From positions 1,054,001 to 1,118,000 of the forward strand of contig OZ245893.1 in the NCBI GenBank assembly GCA_965229645.1: a DNA stretch of 64,000 nucleotides. Reading direction: 5' to 3'. The notes beneath the pieces were generated by a model, which saw only the letters and a program-made list of their open reading frames with translations, did no database searches and was not told where the DNA came from. This document shows, piece by piece, positions 44,256 to 51,495 of the stretch; within the stretch, counting starts at the first letter, position 1; each line of letters opens with the position of its first letter. Origin of the DNA: CAXQZM01 sp965229645. Lineage in GTDB: Bacteria > Pseudomonadota > Alphaproteobacteria > UBA7985. The translations under genes and the position numbers were made by a program.

Positions 44256-46312
44256 GCGCAGCGAAGCCCGCCAAGAACGCGCCCTTGACCCGAGCCAAGG
44301 CCAAGGCTGAAATCAACCTGCTCAGCGCCCAAATCCGCGCGCACGATCTGGCCTACCATCAAGACGATCAACCCCAGATCGCCGACGGCGACTACGACGC
44401 GCTGAAGCGACGGCTGATCGCGTTAGAATCCCAGTTCCCCGATCTGGCCTTGCCCACCAGCCCCAGCCAAGGGGTCGGCGCACCGACCCAGTCGGGCTTT
44501 GCGAAAATCCAGCACGGCGTTCCCATGCTCTCGCTCGGCAATGCCTTTAGCGCCGAGGACGTGCAGGATTTTGTGGCGCGGATCCGTCGCTTCCTCGCGC
44601 TCGGCGAGGACAGCCCGCTGACCTTCACCGCCGAGCCCAAGATCGACGGCTTGTCGGCAGGGCTCGTGTATCGCGACGGCCAGTTGGTTCAGGCCGCAAC
44701 GCGAGGGGACGGTCGCACGGGCGAGGATATCTTGGCCAACATGCGCACCCTGGGTGATGTCCCCCAAACCATCGCCTACAGGTCCGACATTGAGGTGCGG
44801 GGCGAGGTCTATATGACCAAATCGGGCTTCCTGAAGCTCAACCAAGACCTGAAAGCCCAGGGCCAGCGCGAATTCGCCAACCCGCGCAACGCGGCGGCGG
44901 GCAGTTTGCGCCAGCTCGACGCCGACATCACGGCCAGCCGTCCGCTCAAGTTCTTTGCCTACGCCCAGGGCCTGGGCACGGCCCCCCGCCCGACCCATGG
45001 GGCCTTCTTGACTTTCTTGGCTGAACAAGGGTTCGCCACCAATCCCTTGAGCCAAATCTGCGACGACGCCCAGAGCCTAATCGCGGCGCACGAGGCCCTG
45101 GCGCAGGCGCGCGGGGCCCTCGACTACGACATCGATGGGATTGTCTATAAGGTTGACGATCTGGCCCTCCAACATCGGCTCGGGTTTCGCACGCGCGAGC
45201 CGCGCTGGGCCATCGCCCACAAATTTTCTGCGGAGAAAGCCCTTACCGAGGTCGTGGCCATCGACATTCAGGTGGGGCGCACGGGCGCCCTGACGCCCGT
45301 GGCGCGCCTGCGGCCCGTCAACGTCGGCGGGGTCTTGGTCGCCAACGCCACCTTGCACAACGCCGAGGAAATTGCGCGCAAGGACATTCGCGTCGGCGAC
45401 CGCGTGAAAATTCAGCGCGCGGGCGATGTGATCCCGCAGGTCTTGCGGGTCGTGGACGCAGACCGCGCGGATCGTCCCGCGCCTTACGCCTTTCCCCGCC
45501 ACTGCCCTGTGTGCGGCAGCGCGGCGGCGGCGGTCGGCGAGGATGTGGTGATCCGCTGCCAAGGGGGGCTGACCTGCGCGGCGCAGGTGCGCGAGCGCCT
45601 CAAGCACTTCGTGTCGCGCGCCGCCCTCGACATCGATGGCTTGGGCGACAAGCAGATCGACCTGTTCGCCAGCAAGGGCTGGATCGGCAGCTTTGCCGAC
45701 ATCTTCGCCCTGCCCGCCCGTGCCGCCGACATCGAGGCCCTGGACGGCTTCGGCCCCAAAGCCGTCGCCAACTTGCGCGCGGCCATCGCGGCGGCGCGCA
45801 CCGCCCCCCTCGACGCCATGCTGTTTGGGCTCGGTATCCGACACTTGGGCCGCACCACCGCGCGCCTGATCGCCCAGCACTACGGCAGCGCCCAGACGTG
45901 GCGTGCCGCCATGGAGGATCTGACCGAGGCGCGCCAAACCGCCCTCATCGGCATCGACGGCATCGGCCAAACCTTAGTGGACTCGCTAGTCCAGTTCTTC
46001 AACGATGATCGTAACCGCACCGCCGTCGCCGACCTGCTGTCGGTTATGGAACCTGCGGATTTCGTTACGCCCCAAGGCGACGACGGCCCCTTCAGCGGCA
46101 AGACGCTCGTATTCACGGGCACGCTCATGCGCATGACCCGCGACGAAGCTAAGGCGCGCGCCGAGGCGGCGGGGGCCAAGGTTTCCAGCAGCGTCTCCGC
46201 CAAAACCGATTTCCTCATTGCGGGCGAAAAGGCAGGGTCCAAGGCCAAGAAAGCGGCCGATTTGGGCATCACGGTCCTGACGGAGGAGGAGTATGCGCAA
46301 GCCTTGGCGTGA
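44252..46312 (+). CDS. ligA: NAD-dependent DNA ligase LigA
   Basis: Seals nicks using NAD+. The 686-residue protein has the Ia domain 'QIRAHDLAYHQDDQPQIADGDYDAL', the nucleotidyltransferase motif I lysine in AEPKIDGLSAGLVY, 'FANPRNAAAGSLRQLD', the zinc-finger cysteines 'CPVCGSAA ... CQGGLTC', helix-hairpin-helix repeats and a C-terminal BRCT domain ('GKTLVFTGTLMRMTRDEAKA'). One segment near 'LTCAAQVRERLKHF' shows the fourth zinc cysteine. It is complete. Confidence 0.97.
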   Translation: MSAAKPAKNAPLTRAKAKAEINLLSAQIRAHDLAYHQDDQPQIADGDYDALKRRLIALESQFPDLALPTSPSQGVGAPTQSGFAKIQHGVPMLSLGNAFSAEDVQDFVARIRRFLALGEDSPLTFTAEPKIDGLSAGLVYRDGQLVQAATRGDGRTGEDILANMRTLGDVPQTIAYRSDIEVRGEVYMTKSGFLKLNQDLKAQGQREFANPRNAAAGSLRQLDADITASRPLKFFAYAQGLGTAPRPTHGAFLTFLAEQGFATNPLSQICDDAQSLIAAHEALAQARGALDYDIDGIVYKVDDLALQHRLGFRTREPRWAIAHKFSAEKALTEVVAIDIQVGRTGALTPVARLRPVNVGGVLVANATLHNAEEIARKDIRVGDRVKIQRAGDVIPQVLRVVDADRADRPAPYAFPRHCPVCGSAAAAVGEDVVIRCQGGLTCAAQVRERLKHFVSRAALDIDGLGDKQIDLFASKGWIGSFADIFALPARAADIEALDGFGPKAVANLRAAIAAARTAPLDAMLFGLGIRHLGRTTARLIAQHYGSAQTWRAAMEDLTEARQTALIGIDGIGQTLVDSLVQFFNDDRNRTAVADLLSVMEPADFVTPQGDDGPFSGKTLVFTGTLMRMTRDEAKARAEAAGAKVSSSVSAKTDFLIAGEKAGSKAKKAADLGITVLTEEEYAQALA

Positions 46313-46404
46313 TTCTAAAGCCAGTCCGCGCCAAGTTGATTCCTTTGGCTGGGCGGCCTATGTGCGGCCCAGGTAGGGTCCCTATGACGCGAAAGAGGTC
46401 AAGC

Positions 46405-47124
46405 ATGGAGTTTTTGTTAGGGAACGCCTTGAGCGATGGCGAGCAAGAGCGTCTAGATCGGTATTTGGGGGAACTTGAAAACGCCAGGATCCCCAACATG
46501 GAGGCCTTGGACGGATTTTTTGCTTCCTTGGTATGTTGCCCTGACTTCATCAAGCCGAGTGAATTTCTTGAAGTTATCGACGAGACGATTGAGGGGCATG
46601 ACGAGCGGACATTCGAGAGTGATGACGAGGTCCAGGACTTCATTAACTTGGTCCTGCGTCACTACAGGCATGTGTCGGAGCAGATCTCAGACCGAGACAT
46701 GAATTATATCTATATGCCGTTTCTGCAGGAGGATGCCGACGGCAAGGTCTGGGGCAACGATTGGGCCAAGGGTTTTTTGAGTGGCATGAACTTGCGCGTC
46801 GGGATTTGGAGTGCGTTGCTGGAAAATGACGAGCAAATCAGCAGCGTAATCCCCATATTCGCCTTGGCTTACGAGCATGACGAAGACCCCAAGATGAGTT
46901 TCTACAAGGAACCCTTGTCAGATGCGCGCCGCAACCTGCTTTTTGACCTGGTGACAACAGGGGTGTCGCTCATTTATGCGTATTTTGAGGATCAGCGAGG
47001 GGACTATCTCCCTCAGGTTCCCAGGCCAGCCAAGTCCGAAAAAGTAGGGCGCAATACCCCCTGCCCCTGCGGATCGGGCCGAAAGTTCAAACGCTGCTGT
47101 GGCGGGCCAAAGACCGTCCATTGA
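46405..47124 (+). CDS. UPF0149/YecA-family protein with C-terminal SEC-C zinc motif
   Basis: A 239-residue cytoplasmic protein. The N-terminal ~190 residues match the UPF0149 (YecA/YgfB) helical family ('LDGFFASLVCCPDFIKPSEFLEVI', 'WAKGFLSGMNLR'). The end 'VGRNTPCPCGSGRKFKRCCGG' is a SEC-C zinc-binding motif as in SecA. Function is unproven. ATG 46405 has an AAGAGG site 6 bases upstream; earlier starts (46384, GTG 46309) are possible. Confidence 0.85.
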   Translation: MEFLLGNALSDGEQERLDRYLGELENARIPNMEALDGFFASLVCCPDFIKPSEFLEVIDETIEGHDERTFESDDEVQDFINLVLRHYRHVSEQISDRDMNYIYMPFLQEDADGKVWGNDWAKGFLSGMNLRVGIWSALLENDEQISSVIPIFALAYEHDEDPKMSFYKEPLSDARRNLLFDLVTTGVSLIYAYFEDQRGDYLPQVPRPAKSEKVGRNTPCPCGSGRKFKRCCGGPKTVH

Positions 47125-47140
47125 CGCCATGGGCGTGTGA

Positions 47141-47345
47141 TACCAGCGGCAACTGAAAATGACTCGTCGCGCCGCTGGTATAAGGGCCGCGACTGCGGCC
47201 CCCGCAGCGGCCCCGAGAATAGCGCGAATGCGCCTCGGGGTATAAGCGAAGGCCCCGTCGGAGGCGAAACGCGAAGCGTTTCTGCCGTGAGACACAAAAC
47301 GGCCATAAAAGTGTCAACTTTTTTGGCCGTTGGTATGATAGCAGC
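47141..47345. repeat. Dispersed repeat, copy B, inverse of the 17.7-kb copy
   Basis: Reverse complement of 17656-17817: the block from 'taagggccgcgactgcggccc' (47180) to 'tctgccgtgagacacaaaa' (47297) repeats the other copy with a handful of differences. The left end is the inverted repeat ataccagcgg / ccgctggtat (47142-47181). A bulged hairpin (acggccataaaagt / aacttttttggccgt, 47298-47330) follows on the right. Confidence 0.8.
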
Positions 47346-47415
47346 GGCAAGTTTGACTGATCTGCCGACCCACGCGCGTCGCAGCGCCCAACCCGAATAG
47401 AGACGCCCACCCGAT

Positions 47416-47566
47416 GTCATCCAACGCGTAGCGAAGCGACGTCGCAGGATCCAGCACAGATCGGTGGCGGGAAGTACCGACGGCACGACCCTCGTGCCGT
47501 GCTAAATGACGCCCAACAACGACCTCTTCAAGGAGAGAGGGGCACCAACCAAGGAGCATTCTCCAT
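47416..47566. repeat. Dispersed repeat family 2, copy 1
   Basis: The left part is the inverse of the 'ggatcctgcgac..cgcttcgc..cgctggatgac' block. The right part (47455-47560, 'gatcggtggcgggaagtac', 'acgaccctcgtgccgtg', 'aaatgacgcc') is repeated with changes at 48332-48446. Copies lie on both sides of the hicAB pair. Confidence 0.65.
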
Positions 47567-47577
47567 CGGCGCTGGCT

Positions 47578-47970
47578 TTAGGCCCGCTGCTGCAGTTTTT
47601 CCCTTGCTGCCTCAGCAAAAAAGGCGGAACGGTTCTTGACCTTTGCCGCGTCCATGCGGGCCAATACATCGCCGGGGATGGAGACATTGATGCGCTGTGC
47701 TGGCGCCTGGACCGTCACCTCGACATCAAAAAAATGCAAACTGCCCAGATCCCCATAGACGTCGATGATTTGCTCTGCCGTCCAAGAAGACGATACGGGG
47801 AGGCCTTGTTGCAGCTGCTCGTGAACGATCTCTTCGAGCATTTCACGAGCGACGCCTTTGATCTCCTCAAAGGTGTCTCCCTCGGGATTGGCGTTGACGC
47901 CCGGGATCAAGGCGCACAGGACGCCGTCTTCATCATAAAATGTGGCCCCAAGATAAGAGTAAGGTGTCAT
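47578..47970 (-). CDS. HicB-family antitoxin
   Basis: A 130-residue protein with the HicB RNase-H-like N-terminal fold ('YLGATFYDEDGVLCALIPGVNANPEGDTFEEIKGVAREMLEEIV') and a C-terminal ribbon-helix-helix DNA-binding part ('RINVSIPGDVLARMDAAKVKNRSAFFAEAAREKL'). HicB neutralises HicA and represses the operon. The gene appears intact, while its partner just upstream on the same strand is frameshifted. It sits between two copies of a dispersed repeat. Confidence 0.85.
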   Translation of the reverse strand: MTPYSYLGATFYDEDGVLCALIPGVNANPEGDTFEEIKGVAREMLEEIVHEQLQQGLPVSSSWTAEQIIDVYGDLGSLHFFDVEVTVQAPAQRINVSIPGDVLARMDAAKVKNRSAFFAEAAREKLQQRA

Positions 47971-48000
47971 GGTTCGTATCTCCGTCTCGTACAGACATGG

Positions 48001-48181
48001 CTACTTGAGCCCGCATTGCTTGAGGATCGCGCGCGCAGTGCCCTTGGGCACATCCCTACCGTCAGCGCCATTGACGAAGGTGGCAACCCGCTTGCCTTCC
48101 TTGTACACCAGAATGTTTTGCACCTGGTTCAATGGAAAATCCACTTTTGATAAGCAGCTTGATCAGCTCTTTTCTCTCCAC
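48001..48181 (-). pseudogene. HicA-like toxin, frameshifted
   Basis: From GTG 48181 the minus strand reads 'ERKELIKLLIKSGFSIEPGAKHS', the HicA dsRNA-binding-like fold with the catalytic histidine. Then the frame changes near 48105-48112 and continues 'VYKEGKRVATFVNGADGRDVPKGTARAILKQCGLK' to TAG at 48001-48003. Joined, the two parts give a normal ~59-residue HicA ending in the usual 'AxAILKQxGLK'. A single-base insertion, or a two-base loss, explains the break. Confidence 0.65.
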
Positions 48182-48230
48182 AGGCTAATTTTGCACAATC
48201 GCATGCACAACGCAAGGATCTGGGCAAAAT

Positions 48231-48446
48231 GATGGATCCTGCGACTTCGCTTCGCTCCGCGCTGGATGACGGGGGTCTTTGGTTCCAACATCTCCTCGCG
48301 ATGTCATGCTGCGCGCAGTCGTAGCATCCATCACTGATCGGTGGCAGGAAGTACAGACGACACGAACCTCGTGCCGTGTTCAATGACGCCAAACAGCCAC
48401 CTCTCTATAGAGAAAGGGATACCAGTAGACGTAAGGATCATTCCTA
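48231..48446. repeat. Dispersed repeat family 2, copy 2, left flank of the DGR
   Basis: Bases 48231-48333 read 'gatggatcctgcg' ... 'cgcgctggatgac' ... 'gcgcgcagtcgtagcatcc' and match 52497-52598 in the same orientation. The end 'atccatcactgatc' is the inverse of 'gatcagtgatggat' at the start of the third copy, suggesting terminal inverted repeats. The part from 48332 resembles 47455-47560. Confidence 0.7.
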
Positions 48447-48559
48447 ATTTCGTTGATGTCGGCATCCGCGATAAGCCCGCCCTTGCTTTAGAGCCCGTTG
48501 CATAAATCCACGATCCATCAAGCTACCAGAGTCTTCGCCCTACATTTGCCACATGAAGC

Positions 48560-48596
48560 CCGCCCCCAATCTGGAAAACCACAAGATTGGGGGCGG
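48560..48596. promoter_or_regulatory. Strong hairpin beyond the DGR template repeat
   Basis: A perfect 13-bp stem (ccgcccccaatct 48560-48572 / agattgggggcgg 48584-48596) with an 11-nt loop lies 84 bases past the TR end. On the plus strand ttcttgttt follows, so it resembles a terminator in that direction; on the minus strand, the direction of the DGR, no T-run follows. The arm sequence cgcccccaat occurs again at 48643-48652, giving an alternative partner. Confidence 0.6.
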
Positions 48597-48679
48597 TTCT
48601 TGTTTATCTGCATCCTGACCTAGACCCCAGCTACACGCTTGGCGCCCCCAATAAGGGTGCCAACTCTGGCATATGGGCA

Positions 48680-48796
48680 CTTGAGGAGACGGAACCCGTT
48701 GTTGTTGTTCCGTTTCGTGGTGGTGTTCCTGTTGCGATTGGCGGAGCGGAGGTTTTTGGGTTTGTTGTTCCAGGAACCGCCGCGCAGAACGCGCAC
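48680..48796 (-). repeat. DGR template repeat (TR), 117 bp
   Basis: On the minus strand this non-coding segment begins gtgcgcgttctgcgc and ends gggttccgtctcctcaag. It would read as 39 codons rich in AAC, including a run of four AAC codons. It aligns without gaps to the end of the target gene at 50354-50470, with 9 mismatches, 8 at TR adenines. I count 35 adenines in it. It starts 7 bases after the reverse transcriptase stop codon. In known DGRs the TR RNA is reverse transcribed with adenine mutagenesis and the cDNA replaces VR. Confidence 0.95.
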
Positions 48797-48803
48797 TTTA
48801 AGG

Positions 48804-49874
48804 TCAAGCTGCCTTTGCCGCAGGGTCAAATTCCGTGCCAGCAAAGATCGCATGGCGTAGGCGCCATGTGTTGGCGTGGGTGGCATGGCCCGTCCACCCC
48901 TGAATGCTCGCGATGGTGTCGGTGCTCCTTGCCCATCCGTTGGGATCGGCGCGACGCATCTTCCGCACTTTGTCCATCAACCGATCGACATTGGCCTTGG
49001 GCAGGCGCACTTCGCCCTTGGTCGGCAGGTCAAAACCCAAAAACTGGGTCGGCGCAAAGGTCGATTGCAGGTGTGTCTTGCGCGGGTGCAGCAATAAGCG
49101 GCGCTGGGCCAAAAACGCCGCCAAGCGCCCGTGCGCGTCTTGCAGTTGCCCTGGGTCGTTCGCGAACAAAGCGAAGTCATCAACGTATCGCGTATAGCCT
49201 TTGATTTTCAGCACCTCCTTGATGAAATGATCCATGGAATTGAGATAAATATTGCCGAAGAACTGGCTGGTGAGATTGCCAATGGGTAAGCCTCTGCGGC
49301 GTTCCAAGGGCGCGAGCAAGTCGTCGCCTGGAAAATGCACGTTGACGGGTTCTTGGACGTTGGAATGGTCGATGATAAGGTCCAAGAGCCAGAGAATTTT
49401 TGGACAAGTAATTTTGCGGCGCAGATCACCTTTCAGAACGGCATGGTCGATGGCAGGGAAATAGCGAAAGATGTCGCATCGCAAGACATGGGCAAACTTG
49501 TCCGCATAGTGCAGATAGCGCCGCAGGGCGGCGTGGGTGCCTTTGCCCTTTCGGTTGGCGTAGGTATCGAAGACGAAGACTCGTTCAAATACAGGCTCGA
49601 TTTGCGCATAGAGGGCGTGATGGACCACGCGGTCGCGAAACGCCGCTACCGAAACTAAGCGCGGCTTGGGGTCTTGAATAGGAATTTCTCGGTATGGCGA
49701 GGGTTTATAGGTTTTTGATCTGAGTTGGTCGCTCAAGGCCAAGAGGTTCCATTCCATGTTTTGCAGGAACCGCGTCGCGGCGGCCTTGCGTCGCTTGCCT
49801 TTGATCGCCTTCTTGGTGGCGGCGAGCAAGCCCTGAAAGCTGCTGAGGGCGTCGAAGTCAGGAGGCGTGGGCAT
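48804..49874 (-). CDS. Diversity-generating retroelement reverse transcriptase
   Basis: A 356-residue reverse transcriptase. It has the palm motifs 'HVLRCDIFRYFPAIDH' with the first catalytic aspartate (residue 134), the DGR-diagnostic 'LPIGNLTSQFFGNIYLN' (198-204 IGNLTSQ, where most retroelements have QG) and 'YTRYVDDFALFA' with the YVDD box at 230-233. The C-terminus 'LQSTFAPTQFLGF' and 'GWTGHATHANTWRLR' is the thumb. ATG 49874 overlaps the avd gene by 17 bases. No maturase or integrase domain is present, as expected for a DGR. Confidence 0.95.
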   Translation of the reverse strand: MPTPPDFDALSSFQGLLAATKKAIKGKRRKAAATRFLQNMEWNLLALSDQLRSKTYKPSPYREIPIQDPKPRLVSVAAFRDRVVHHALYAQIEPVFERVFVFDTYANRKGKGTHAALRRYLHYADKFAHVLRCDIFRYFPAIDHAVLKGDLRRKITCPKILWLLDLIIDHSNVQEPVNVHFPGDDLLAPLERRRGLPIGNLTSQFFGNIYLNSMDHFIKEVLKIKGYTRYVDDFALFANDPGQLQDAHGRLAAFLAQRRLLLHPRKTHLQSTFAPTQFLGFDLPTKGEVRLPKANVDRLMDKVRKMRRADPNGWARSTDTIASIQGWTGHATHANTWRLRHAIFAGTEFDPAAKAA

Positions 49875-50217
49875 CGGACTTGAGCCAAGCCCCGATGCGC
49901 CCACCGACCTTCGCAAGCAAACGGATGGCGTATTCAAAGCGTCGGGTGCTTAGGTGACCTAGGTCGAGGCATAGGCGCAACAGGTAGCGCAGTTTCTCCA
50001 CGCCTAAGTTAGCGCTCGCCAGCAGGGCTCTACGCGTGCGTTGATAGGTTGCCTCAATCAGGGTTTCTAACACCGCCAAGGCTGTTGTTTGAATGCGATC
50101 ACCAAGTAAAAATTTTTGACTTCGGGGAAACTTCTCCAGGGTTGGCACGAGCCAGAGCAGAAACTGGTAGTGCGCCTCCAGGGCCGTTGTCGGCTCCGCT
50201 TGCTTCGATTCCTCCAT
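49858..50217 (-). CDS. avd: DGR accessory variability determinant (Avd)
   Basis: A 119-residue, helix-rich basic protein. Its sequence 'YQFLLWLVPTLEKFPRSQKFLLGDRIQTTALAVLETLIEA', then 'LRYLLRLCLDLGHLSTRRFEYAIRLLAKVGGRIGAWLK', is the pattern of Avd four-helix-bundle proteins. Avd forms a pentamer that binds the reverse transcriptase and the TR RNA. ATG 50217 (MEESKQAEP) is chosen; a TTG at 50250 would add 11 residues. It lies between target gene and reverse transcriptase, overlapping the latter. Confidence 0.93.
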   Translation of the reverse strand: MEESKQAEPTTALEAHYQFLLWLVPTLEKFPRSQKFLLGDRIQTTALAVLETLIEATYQRTRRALLASANLGVEKLRYLLRLCLDLGHLSTRRFEYAIRLLAKVGGRIGAWLKSDAHAS

Positions 50218-50268
50218 GCCAAGGCTCAAGCAAAATCGCGTGGGGAACAAAACCCCAAAAAAATTTTT

Positions 50269-50292
50269 GTCGGGCCGCTATCGCGGCCCGAC
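50269..50292 (-). promoter_or_regulatory. Second hairpin between target gene and avd
   Basis: A perfect 10-bp stem gtcgggccgc / gcggcccgac with a 4-nt loop, followed on the minus strand by a5 then t7. It may act as a weak terminator or processing site between the target gene and avd. Next to it (50293-50319) is a short tandem repeat, gaggtaag twice then gaggtagg. Confidence 0.55.
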
Positions 50293-50325
50293 GAGGTAAG
50301 GAGGTAAGGAGGTAGGGAGTAAATG

Positions 50326-50351
50326 CCTCTAGGGGCATGTGCCCCTAGAGG
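50326..50351 (-). promoter_or_regulatory. DGR hairpin/cruciform just downstream of VR
   Basis: A perfect 11-bp stem cctctaggggc / gcccctagagg with a 4-nt loop begins 2 bases beyond the VR end (50354). The target gene's TAG stop (50345-50347) lies inside one arm. In characterised DGRs a GC-rich hairpin with a 4-nt loop a few bases downstream of VR increases target recognition by the retrohoming machinery. Position, stem length and loop size all fit. Confidence 0.8.
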
Positions 50352-51415
50352 GTCTTGAGGAGACGGAACCCGTTGTTGATGAGGCGTTTCGTGGTGGTGT
50401 TCCTGCCGCGATTGGCGGAGCGGAGGTTCTTGGGTTCGTTGCTCCAGGAACCGCCGCGCAGAACGCGCACGGAGCAGTCCCCGTCCAAGTTCGCACGGCC
50501 ATCACTGGCATGACCTGCCAAGTTCCCAACCCAGCAATCTTGCGTCCATTCCCAAACATTCCCATGCACATCGTACAAGCCCCAGGGGTTGGCCTCAAAA
50601 CTTCCAACAGGAACCGTTCGCCGTCGATAAGTGCCTTCGCGGGAACCATTGTAAGTATAATCTCCGTCAAAATTCGCCTGTTCCGTACTGATCCGCTGCC
50701 CCGTCCAAAACGGCGTTGTCGTCCCTGCCCGTGCAGCGTATTCCCACTGCGCCTCTGACGGCAGGCTATAGCCTCCGTCGGTGCGGTCATTGATCCACGC
50801 TATGTATTCCTGAATGTCGTCCCACGACACATTGATCACGGGGCGGTTGCCGCGCCCCCAACCCTCATCGTCGGGCCGATGGCTACAACCGCCATCGCTG
50901 ACGCAAGCGTCCCACTGCCGAAATGTCACCTCATACTGAGATAAGGCGAAGGCGTCGCGAATCCGAATCCACTGCTGAGGGCCCTCATCGCCATCGCGCC
51001 TTGGTTCACTCGACGGACTGCCCATCATGAAACTGCCCGCAGGGATCACGACCATGGTCGGCAGATCGGGACCTTCGGCGAAGGTATCGCCCGCCTTTAG
51101 GTCTGTCCGATCCACGCCGAGGGGGATGTTGATGTCCTGCAACACGCCCGCACCAACAAAAATCTCCTTCTCGCCCCGCCACACCTGGCCGCCTGCCTCC
51201 AACTCGGCGGAAATCAGATACTCGCCCTCATCGAGTTTGATGGCGAAAGTCTGCCCAGGTTCGGACGGGCTGGTGCCCTTGCGCGCACCATCGACATAGA
51301 CCCTGGCGTCCCCTGGTGTGGTAGTGATCCGCACCGTTGCCTGCTGCGCCTGCGCCGAGGCCAAGCACAACAAGGCAAGCGCCAGCCCGCCCAGATATTT
51401 CGTGTACAATTTCAT
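50345..51415 (-). CDS. DGR target: secreted PEGA + FGE-sulfatase/C-type-lectin-fold protein
   Basis: A 356-residue exported protein. The signal peptide MKLYTKYLGGLALALLCLASAQA is followed by a PEGA domain (about 26-100, 'TTTPGDARVYVDGARKGTSPSEPG') and an FGE-sulfatase/C-type-lectin-fold domain (about 120-356) with 'IPAGSFMMGS', 'YSLPSEAQWEYAARAG', 'NPWGLYDVHGNVWEW' and 'VLRGGSW'. Residues 316-354 are the variable repeat, ending just before the stop. The domain is probably a ligand-binding scaffold rather than an active formylglycine enzyme. ATG 51415 has a GGAGG site; an upstream in-frame start lacks the signal-peptide logic. Confidence 0.92.
   Translation of the reverse strand: MKLYTKYLGGLALALLCLASAQAQQATVRITTTPGDARVYVDGARKGTSPSEPGQTFAIKLDEGEYLISAELEAGGQVWRGEKEIFVGAGVLQDINIPLGVDRTDLKAGDTFAEGPDLPTMVVIPAGSFMMGSPSSEPRRDGDEGPQQWIRIRDAFALSQYEVTFRQWDACVSDGGCSHRPDDEGWGRGNRPVINVSWDDIQEYIAWINDRTDGGYSLPSEAQWEYAARAGTTTPFWTGQRISTEQANFDGDYTYNGSREGTYRRRTVPVGSFEANPWGLYDVHGNVWEWTQDCWVGNLAGHASDGRANLDGDCSVRVLRGGSWSNEPKNLRSANRGRNTTTKRLINNGFRLLKTL
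50354..50470 (-). repeat. DGR variable repeat (VR), 117 bp
   Basis: The 3' end of the target gene, gap-free match to TR at offset 1674. Relative to TR it differs at 50379, 50382, 50383, 50384, 50406, 50407, 50429, 50437 and 50442. All but 50384 are at TR adenines on the coding strand. The encoded changes are N to S325, K to E327, N to G337, N to L345 and N to I346; K329 and R344 codons change silently. The identical tail gggttccgtctcctcaag is the likely initiation-of-mutagenic-homing site. Confidence 0.95.
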
Positions 51416-51495
51416 GTGGGTTCCTCCAAAAAAGTTCCATGCAAGTGTGAATTTACAGCGCCGCACTCATGGTCCAACACTGGCTCAAGGGCTCA

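Noticed and set aside
47125..48450. Insertion sequence behind the repeats
   Set aside because: No transposase frame or clear target-site duplication was found; the repeats are short and non-coding.
48560..48596. Terminator for the DGR transcript
   Set aside because: The T-rich side follows on the plus strand, not on the minus strand in which the DGR is transcribed, so it is listed only as a structured element.
48620..48886. A minus-strand open frame spanning the template repeat with an Asn-rich sequence
   Set aside because: It begins inside the reverse transcriptase gene in another frame, has no ribosome-binding site, and its protein similarity to the target comes from the TR being a copy of VR. 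TR is non-coding in DGRs.
50293..50319. Short tandem repeat gaggtaag as a possible CRISPR or iteron
   Set aside because: Only two exact units plus one variant of 8 bp, no spacers; a local low-copy repeat.
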